Positions 58,197-64,000 of a stretch of DNA of 64,000 nucleotides are shown here, in pieces; the first letter of the stretch is position 1; each line of letters starts with the position of its first letter. The notes under the pieces are model-generated. The model did not search any database and was not told where the DNA came from. It saw only the letters and a program-made list of their open reading frames with translations. The position numbers and the translations under genes are program-made. Origin of the DNA: Jaenimonas drosophilae (Eukaryota > Euglenozoa > Kinetoplastea > Trypanosomatida > Trypanosomatidae); assembly GCA_030849065.1 (NCBI GenBank), contig JASAON010001649.1, positions 62,001-126,000 on the forward strand, written 5' to 3'.

Positions 58197-60704
58197 ATGG
58201 CATCCAAGGTTGTGGCCAGCCTCCCCAACGGGAAGCAGCTGAAGAGCTACCCGGAGCCTGTTCGAGAGGAGATCCAACACTTGGCGCTGCAGCTCGCGCG
58301 GAAGCTCCTCGCACCAGTTATTCGTCTTCGTCGTGGACGTGCCGCCCGCCGATCCCTCGCCGATGCGGTGCAGCAGCGGTACACGTGGCAGGATGTGTGT
58401 GAGGCGGCGGAGCAGGCGTTGATGCAGCTCTCCCTCCTTGGCGTGGAGCTCGCTGGCTCAGACATTGCCAAATCCCCCAAGGGTGGGCGTGCAGGTAAAC
58501 CACCAAAAGCATCGGGCGATGGCCGACGTGTATCGGATGGCGCGACGGAAGGAAGCACCACCACAGCATCAGCCACCTCTCCAACGGATCGCGTATCAGC
58601 GGCACTGCGCTCCGCCCTGACCAAATCAACCGTCCGCGTGCATCTCCGCGGTGAGAAGATTCAGTGGCTGCACGAACCCGCACACGAGGTACTCATCTTG
58701 TTGCAAGGAAGTGTGCAAGATACGCACCCGAGCATTGGTGGAGATGCGGGTGCTGCCACACTCAGCTTCAAGATGCCCACCAAGAAGAACAAGAACAGCC
58801 CGCTAAACTCATTGCGCAACTCCTTCACTGGTGATGATGGAGCTGCTGCTGCTGCTGCTGCTGCTGCTGCATCCACATCAGAGGGTCAGGAACAACAACA
58901 ACAACAACAAGAACAAGGTTCTGTCGGGCGTGATCCGCTCGGAGATACGCGATCTGCCGTTGATCCTCTTCTTCCGACCGTGAATTTTTCCACCGCGATG
59001 GTCGAGACGCTCGTCGAGGCGCCGGCGGTGCTCGGCGAGGCGGCCTGCCTCGGTGGTTTTCCTTTTTGTTCTGAGTTGGTGGTGATGACGGAGGTGGTTG
59101 TGGTCTTGGCCATGAATCGCATCGATTATGCGCAGTGTGTGTCGGAGTGCCCAGTGAGCGTCCAGCGCCAGCTCCTGGCTTCAGCCTTGAAGGAGCGGGA
59201 GTATCTGCTGCCCTTCTTCGCGCCCATCACGCACGCCCGACTTCGTCTTTGCCCGCTCTTATCTGGGCTGCGGGAGGAGGAGCTCGACCACGTCTCTGAC
59301 CACGTTGTGCCACGTGTGTATGCCGCCGGCATGCCATGCAGTGAGCTCGTTGATCCGCAGAGCATCTTCTTCATTCGTCGTGGCCTTGTACGGATGGAGC
59401 GGGAGGACTATACCCACGCCAAGACCGTCAGCGTTGATCTGCCGAAACAACGCACCGTGTTGGTGGAGGGCCACACCTTTGGTGAAACACAATGCATCTT
59501 CAAGGAATCCATGGGAGATGTGTTCCTTGCCATGACCCACGTGGATTGCTACGTACTCTCCTTCCAGGTGCTCATTCAGCTCATGAAGCAGCAGCCCGAG
59601 GTGCAGAGCCTCATTTACACCGCCTCGCAGAGTTGGTCGTTGCTGCGTGAGAAGGAGTTTTCTGGGTTGCGTTTCGGCCCAGAAGGACCCGAGACCCTAT
59701 CATGTTTGCGCGGCGTTATTGTGCGGAAGAGCTCCTTGGTGGCATCCGCACGTCGGCCATCACCGGGCAGCAGCCTCACCGCGGGTGGACGTCGCGCGTC
59801 TGCCTCCGGTGGAGGTGGAGGTGCTCCCGCGCGGCGGGTCACGATTCGCGAGGAGGAACCCGCGGTGTTGGGTGGTGGGGCGGGGCGTCTGTCAAGCGGC
59901 CTCGCCGCATCCATGCGCCGTGTGCCCATCTTAACGTCCATTGTGCCGCCAGATTTTTGGCGTGAGAGTGATGCGTTGTGGCGGTGCGTGAAGGTTCCGA
60001 AGGGGGAGTACATTGTGCGCCGTGGAGAGGAGTGCAACCGCATCCTCATCTTCACGGAGGGTAAAGCTGGCGTTGTGTTGGATGAGCGCCTCTTCGCGGC
60101 GGAGGCGAGCCCCGGTGCGTTTGCCGTGGATGATCTCGCACACATCTCATCCTATGCCGTACAACGTATTCCCCCTTTCCGTTGTGTGGGCTACTTGTGC
60201 GTACGTCGGCATCGATGGGCGCACAGCATCGTAGCCTTGGAGGATATGATTGAGGTGTGGGAGCTGAAGCGCAGCCACCTCGTCAGCCTCTTGCACAAGT
60301 ACGGCCTCGAATCGCGCATGAACACGGCGGCTTTGCAGGTGTTGCAGCCACTCTTTTGCCAACGTGAGCGTCTTGCTGTGCTCGATCATCAGCCGCTGCT
60401 CGATCCACGACCCAACTCCTTGTGGGGTGAGATGCCACTCATCAACACACATCCCGTGAGCCGCGTGGAGCGTGGGCTGATGTTTCCCGTGTGGCGTGAG
60501 GGGGATTTTCCTCTCGATAAGGCCGCCACCGTGGAGTTGGGGGCCAACAACAACAACAACGCCAGCCTTCTCCTCCGCTCTCGTCTCAGCGTGAGTGCAA
60601 GTATGAGCTTAGATCCGCGCTCCTTCATCGTCGGGAGCCCGGAGGCGAGCTTCATGATGGCCTCTCCGCGGGCAGATTTTATGCGCAAGCTCACCTTACT
60701 TTGA
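58197..60704 (+). CDS. Protein with three cyclic-nucleotide-binding-like domains
   Basis: The product is 835 residues. An N-terminal helical region (~20-85) contains LLAPVIRLRRGRAARRSL, which could be an IQ-like calmodulin site. Three cNMP-binding-like beta-barrels follow. The first (~140-320) has EVLILLQGSVQ and ends VLGEAACLGGFPF. The second (~370-475) has IFFIRRGLVRMEREDY and GHTFGETQCIFKE (F428-G429-E430). The third (~590-720) has GEYIVRRGEECNRILIFTEG. In functional domains the phosphate-binding cassette is FGE-x-A-L followed by Arg; the second domain keeps FGE but lacks the Arg, and the others are more degenerate. Cyclic-nucleotide binding is therefore doubtful. In trypanosomes, PKA-R-like and other CNB proteins have lost or changed ligands. 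Confidence 0.82.
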   Translation: MASKVVASLPNGKQLKSYPEPVREEIQHLALQLARKLLAPVIRLRRGRAARRSLADAVQQRYTWQDVCEAAEQALMQLSLLGVELAGSDIAKSPKGGRAGKPPKASGDGRRVSDGATEGSTTTASATSPTDRVSAALRSALTKSTVRVHLRGEKIQWLHEPAHEVLILLQGSVQDTHPSIGGDAGAATLSFKMPTKKNKNSPLNSLRNSFTGDDGAAAAAAAAAASTSEGQEQQQQQQEQGSVGRDPLGDTRSAVDPLLPTVNFSTAMVETLVEAPAVLGEAACLGGFPFCSELVVMTEVVVVLAMNRIDYAQCVSECPVSVQRQLLASALKEREYLLPFFAPITHARLRLCPLLSGLREEELDHVSDHVVPRVYAAGMPCSELVDPQSIFFIRRGLVRMEREDYTHAKTVSVDLPKQRTVLVEGHTFGETQCIFKESMGDVFLAMTHVDCYVLSFQVLIQLMKQQPEVQSLIYTASQSWSLLREKEFSGLRFGPEGPETLSCLRGVIVRKSSLVASARRPSPGSSLTAGGRRASASGGGGGAPARRVTIREEEPAVLGGGAGRLSSGLAASMRRVPILTSIVPPDFWRESDALWRCVKVPKGEYIVRRGEECNRILIFTEGKAGVVLDERLFAAEASPGAFAVDDLAHISSYAVQRIPPFRCVGYLCVRRHRWAHSIVALEDMIEVWELKRSHLVSLLHKYGLESRMNTAALQVLQPLFCQRERLAVLDHQPLLDPRPNSLWGEMPLINTHPVSRVERGLMFPVWREGDFPLDKAATVELGANNNNNASLLLRSRLSVSASMSLDPRSFIVGSPEASFMMASPRADFMRKLTLL

Positions 60705-61412
60705 TACACACGCAGCAACATCATCATCATCCTCATCATCATCACCTCCTTTTTTTTTGCAGGAGGCGGAGTGATGAATGATGTACGCAGTGGGGCGTTG
60801 TCGGCTGGTTTTGACGTGTGTTCCTCCACGTTTTCTGCCGCCGGCCACACATTGATAGAAGAGATGCACTGCAACTACAGCAGCTTTTAGACGTTTACTG
60901 AATGAAGAAACACCAATTCCAAGTGGTTGTGGCAACGTGTGCTGGATGCATGAGTGAACGTGGTGCTGCTCCTACTCTCTGACACACACACACACACACA
61001 CACACACACATTTGCTCTCTTCTCCTTCTTTGTTGTTGCGTGCAGCCCACCAGCTGTCTAAGATCCGCTTCGTGGATCAGCGTAGGACGTAGGAACTATC
61101 GCCACAAACTCGCTCTCGCTGGGCTACAACAACAACAACAACAACAACAACATATACGAGCAGTAAGAATATACGTGTACGCACTTCTCCTTCCCCCACT
61201 CCACCTCCCCCCGACTCTCCCCTCCTCCTGCTGGTTTACGCGGAGTTGTTGTTCTGGCGAGGCTGATTAGGCTCCTCCTCCCGATCTCTGCTCCTTCATA
61301 TACAACAACAACAGCAACAACATTCAGGAAACAGGCATCTCGTATACCTGAGTGCAACACATTTTGTTGTGTGTGGGCCAAGCAAAACACCACAACATCA
61401 TCATCGTCAACC
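60705..61412 (+). other. Intergenic spacer
   Basis: No gene is seen. CAT run (about 60717-60742), T run (about 60750-60758), 29-bp CA run (about 60982-61010), CAA run (about 61128-61151) and a pyrimidine-rich stretch (about 61184-61230). The open frame extends upstream of 61413 to a GTG only. Confidence 0.5.
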
Positions 61413-63116
61413 ATGGGCAATGGTGCATCCGCCATGAATAATCCTGCGGCCCTTCACATGAATGGGCCGCCATCTGCCGCCAACAACATGGCCTGGTTCC
61501 AGCAACAGATGCAGCAACAGCAACACCCAACAACAACAACAAGCAAATCCAAGAAGGATGCGCAGGATAGTGATTCTGACGAGAGCTCTGCTGATGATGA
61601 TGGCTCACGTAGCACAGCTCAGCAGAGCACCAGCCGCCGCCGTCGTGATCAGCCAACGAAGGATGGACGAAGATCGCGCCGGCGTGGAGAGGCCTCATCA
61701 TCTAGTTCTGAAGATGATTCGGTTGTGGCGGAGAAGGTGCTATCAAAGGATGATCGTCGTGATCGTCGCCGCCAACACGAAGCACGAAAGAAGCAGCGCC
61801 ACGGCCGGCGTGAGGATGACGATGCGGCGGAAAGCTCCGCCACGGATGGTGGCAAGAAGACATCAGCGGGTGAAGGCCGCTCACGGCGCCATCGTGGGCG
61901 TCGTGGAGAGGAGGGTGGCCGCCGTCGTCGTGATGGATCACGTACACGTGGCACCTCCGCATCGAAGGACCAACATCAACAACAAGTGAGTGGTGTGGTG
62001 GTTGGCACATCTGTTGCGACGGCTGCACCCGGCATTCTGCCTCCTCCGCTGCTCTTTGGTGCTCCAGCACAACAACCTCGGCTCACTTCGCAGGTTTTTC
62101 CTCCTCCCGCCATGTTCTCGGCCACCCCGCCCACTGCTGCCCCAGCAACAACAACCAACGCAGCAGCTCCATCGAAGGAGGAAGCGGGCAAACGTTCATC
62201 CGAAAGCAAGAAACGCCGGAGTGGCAGCGACAAAAAGCGCTCACGACGCCATCGCCGCAACAATCGCGCCGCCACCGCAGATACCCTCACACACCGCAGT
62301 CGGAGTGGCTCATCCTCCGCCTCACGTGATGCCCCTCGCCGTGTGCAGAGCTCCGGTGGCAAAAGTGGCCGAAAATCACATCGACGTGGTGGACGTCGAG
62401 ATGCATCATCATCATCTTCCGCATCGCGCTCGCGATCCAACTCGGGAAGCCGCTCGCCCTCGGCTTCCGCAACGAAGCGCAAGCCAAAGTCTGGCCTCTT
62501 CGCCTCATTTAGTGTGCAGCGTGATGGCAACAAGAAGGTGAGCTTCGATGCACGTCGTCGTTCATCACGCGAGGGTGGCGCCGCACACTCATCCTCCGAA
62601 GATGCCAAACCAAAGAAGAAGGGCTTCTTCAGCTCACTCTTCACGGTGAAGCGGGGCGGCAAGTTTAGCAGCAGCAGCTCACGCAAGGTGCGCGCGACGG
62701 AGTCAGGTGCGGATGATGATGATGGTGATGATGAGGATGATGATCGTGCATCACCAAAGAAGTCAAAGAAGAATAGCAAGAAGAAGTCTGGGCTGGCGGG
62801 GCTGTGGAGCAACTTCATGAAGAACAACGCCAACAACAACAACAGCAGCAGCAGCAAGAACGGCCGACGCAATGGGGCAGAGGCGGAGGATGAGAGGAGT
62901 GGTAGCAACACGGCATCTTCCACGGGAGAGAGCGCACGACGTCGCAGAGATGACCGGCGGCGCAACTCCAAGCACGGCCAATCGCGAAGTGGCGGGCGGC
63001 GCAAACGTGGAGATGAGCGCAGGCCCAAGGCGGAGAGTGGCACCGATGATGCCACACGTGAAGCGAGTGATCGCGAATCACGACGCCGGCACCGCCATCA
63101 TGGGCGCCGTCATTGA
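61413..63116 (+). CDS. RS-rich basic protein with N-myristoylation signal
   Basis: The product is 567 residues. The N-terminus MGNGASAMNNP fits the N-myristoylation consensus (Gly2, Ser6). A Met/Gln/Pro-rich segment and then long Arg/Ser/Asp/Glu/Lys-rich low complexity follow (e.g. SRRRRDQPTKDGRRSRRRGE), interrupted by an Ala/Pro/Thr stretch (~residues 195-265). Two short hydrophobic-basic islands repeat a pattern: GLFASFSVQRDGNKKVSFD, then KGFFSSLFTVKRGGKFSS, then SGLAGLWSNFMKNN. These look like peptide motifs or membrane-inserting islands within a basic disordered chain. SR-protein-like composition could suggest RNA binding, but no RRM is present and the lipid anchor points to membranes. 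Confidence 0.78.
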   Translation: MGNGASAMNNPAALHMNGPPSAANNMAWFQQQMQQQQHPTTTTSKSKKDAQDSDSDESSADDDGSRSTAQQSTSRRRRDQPTKDGRRSRRRGEASSSSSEDDSVVAEKVLSKDDRRDRRRQHEARKKQRHGRREDDDAAESSATDGGKKTSAGEGRSRRHRGRRGEEGGRRRRDGSRTRGTSASKDQHQQQVSGVVVGTSVATAAPGILPPPLLFGAPAQQPRLTSQVFPPPAMFSATPPTAAPATTTNAAAPSKEEAGKRSSESKKRRSGSDKKRSRRHRRNNRAATADTLTHRSRSGSSSASRDAPRRVQSSGGKSGRKSHRRGGRRDASSSSSASRSRSNSGSRSPSASATKRKPKSGLFASFSVQRDGNKKVSFDARRRSSREGGAAHSSSEDAKPKKKGFFSSLFTVKRGGKFSSSSSRKVRATESGADDDDGDDEDDDRASPKKSKKNSKKKSGLAGLWSNFMKNNANNNNSSSSKNGRRNGAEAEDERSGSNTASSTGESARRRRDDRRRNSKHGQSRSGGRRKRGDERRPKAESGTDDATREASDRESRRRHRHHGRRH

Positions 63117-63847
63117 GGATGATGAACGCAAAGGTTGTGCTTGCCACTACAGCTGCCACACACACACACACATGCGTGTGTGTGTGTCTGTACGAGATGA
63201 TGATTGTTGTTGTTATCAAAAACAAGACACAACAAGGAACTTGTGCAACGTGCATGTGATGTGAGCATGACGAGCTGTGCTGGAACACTCACCAACACAA
63301 CAATACATCTCCTTCTGCTTCAACAAGATTGTGTGGTGCCGCTGACAGCGTTCGAGGTTCCCAGTGATTCATAGACTCCGTGAGCAGATGTGGTTCGGGA
63401 TACAATGGGGGAGAGATGATGATGATGAAGAAGAATAAGAGGATGATGATGCTCTACGTCTGCCACAAATTGTTGGCCGTTGAGCACTGATGGTGATGCT
63501 GATGGTGATGAACGTTGGCAGCGTGTTGTTTTTCATTCGTTTGCCCATCTACCTGCTCTCTCGATCCCCCTCCCACTCCCCCACTTCATCAGCAACAACA
63601 AACAACAACTGTTTGTGTGTGTGCCAACACATGCATGACGAACTTCGTATCGAGGAGCCAACAATGATTGCTCTTCGAGATATGAATTCACTCTGAATGT
63701 TGCACTGCGTTGATGATGGCCATACCTGTACTGGCAGAGATGTGTCTGTGATGAAGGATCATGATGATGATGATGAGCTGCTTCACTTCCTGTTCTTTTT
63801 GTTTCTGATGGGTGGTATAGCTGTTGGTGTACGTGTGTGTGTGTGTG
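63117..63847 (+). other. Intergenic spacer
   Basis: No gene is seen. TG/CA runs (about 63157-63190), GAT runs (about 63416-63428 and 63758-63776) and a T-rich stretch (about 63783-63804) before the AG at 63819-63820. Confidence 0.5.
63819..63820 (+). promoter_or_regulatory. Probable spliced-leader acceptor for the last gene
   Basis: The AG follows a T-rich tract (about 63783-63804). The first ATG downstream is at 63848, which opens the terminal frame. Confidence 0.45.
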
Positions 63848-64000
63848 ATGATCATGATGAATCACATCACCTCATCAAGCAACAACAACACCAACACGAA
63901 TGGCCCACAACCACGTGCCAGTGATGTGAGTCCGCTGCAGGTTGAGCTTGTGCAGCTCCTCCACAACTACGGCAGCCAATACTTGCAGTCATGTGCGAAT
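63848..64000 (+). CDS. Start of a further gene, 3' end outside window
   Basis: From the ATG at 63848 the frame is open to the window end (51 codons): MIMMNHITSSSNNNTNTNG, then a helical start SPLQVELVQLLHNYGSQYLQ. Too short to identify. Other in-frame Met codons at 63854 and 63857 are possible starts. An overlapping frame ends at 63924 and is not favoured. Confidence 0.6.
   Translation, partial: MIMMNHITSSSNNNTNTNGPQPRASDVSPLQVELVQLLHNYGSQYLQSCAN

Noticed and set aside
47195..60704. A functional nucleotide-signalling gene cluster (AMP-deaminase-like, HD dNTPase, CNB protein)
   Set aside because: Proximity within a kinetoplastid transcription unit does not imply a shared pathway, and an unrelated coiled-coil gene intervenes.
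61976..63055. 359-residue minus-strand open frame
   Set aside because: It is antisense to the RS-rich gene; its Leu/Arg/Pro/Ser composition is the mirror of Arg/Ser codons and it has no domain.

Overview
The window looks like nuclear DNA from a kinetoplastid flagellate. It has about 28 intronless protein-coding genes, all on the + strand, separated by short spacers that repeatedly carry polypyrimidine tracts followed by AG. That layout is typical of a polycistronic transcription unit whose mRNAs are made by spliced-leader trans-splicing. Several proteins fit this reading: a trypanosomatid-type ribosomal protein L27e, an Fe-SOD-like mitochondrial protein, and long low-complexity cytoskeleton-like proteins. 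The genus cannot be settled from the sequence alone. Triplet microsatellites (CAA, CAT/TCA, GAT) and CA/TG dinucleotide runs are unusually dense in both spacers and genes, and they encode many poly-N, poly-Q, poly-S and poly-D stretches.

Layout. 1-2202: 3' part of a large helical protein with a C-terminal Cys/His motif. 2902-4500: low-complexity protein ending in a CaaX box. 5040-8978: large Sec7-domain protein (Arf GEF). 9221-9610: small Cdc25/Acr2-type rhodanese. 10001-11179: WD/PROPPIN-like protein. 11548-11994: TRAPPC4-like TRAPP subunit. 12148-12552 and 16408-16812: two nearly identical L27e genes flanking a mitochondrial helical protein (12943-16164). 17223-18359: VASt-domain membrane protein. 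18812-19373: a 155-bp tandem repeat array. 19601-22072: mitochondrial hypothetical protein. 22492-23931: amino-acid transporter. 23932-27671: a 3.7-kb stretch with no convincing gene. 27672-28031: small acidic ORF. 28283-33892: TARBP1/Trm3-like rRNA/tRNA 2'-O-methyltransferase. 34285-35193: Fe-SOD-family mitochondrial protein. 35729-36637: NDUFB9-like LYR subunit of complex I. 37077-39107: double C2HC zinc finger protein. 39905-45114: a hypothetical protein, a small membrane protein, a twin CX9C protein and a WDR89-like WD protein. 45430-46806: cytoskeleton-like low-complexity protein. 47195-52579: tandem AMP-deaminase-fold protein. 53229-55373: coiled-coil protein. 56202-57908: SAMHD1-like HD dNTPase. 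58197-60704: protein with three cyclic-nucleotide-binding-like domains. 61413-63116: RS-rich protein with an N-myristoylation signal. 63848-64000: start of one further gene.

Most interesting locus. The 1794-residue protein at 47195-52579 contains two complete AMP-deaminase-like folds in tandem. All four zinc-ligand positions have been replaced in both copies, which predicts a double pseudoenzyme with a long acidic tail. It lies upstream of an intact HD dNTPase and a degenerate cyclic-nucleotide-binding protein.

Gene order in such units rarely reflects pathway, so no operon-like function is claimed. Recurring themes are mitochondrion (complex I subunit, SOD-like protein, CX9C protein, two targeted hypotheticals), membrane traffic (Arf GEF, TRAPP subunit, VASt protein) and nucleotide-related folds. 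Start codons were set to the first ATG in frame downstream of a plausible splice acceptor. Several longer open frames begin with GTG or TTG and were trimmed.
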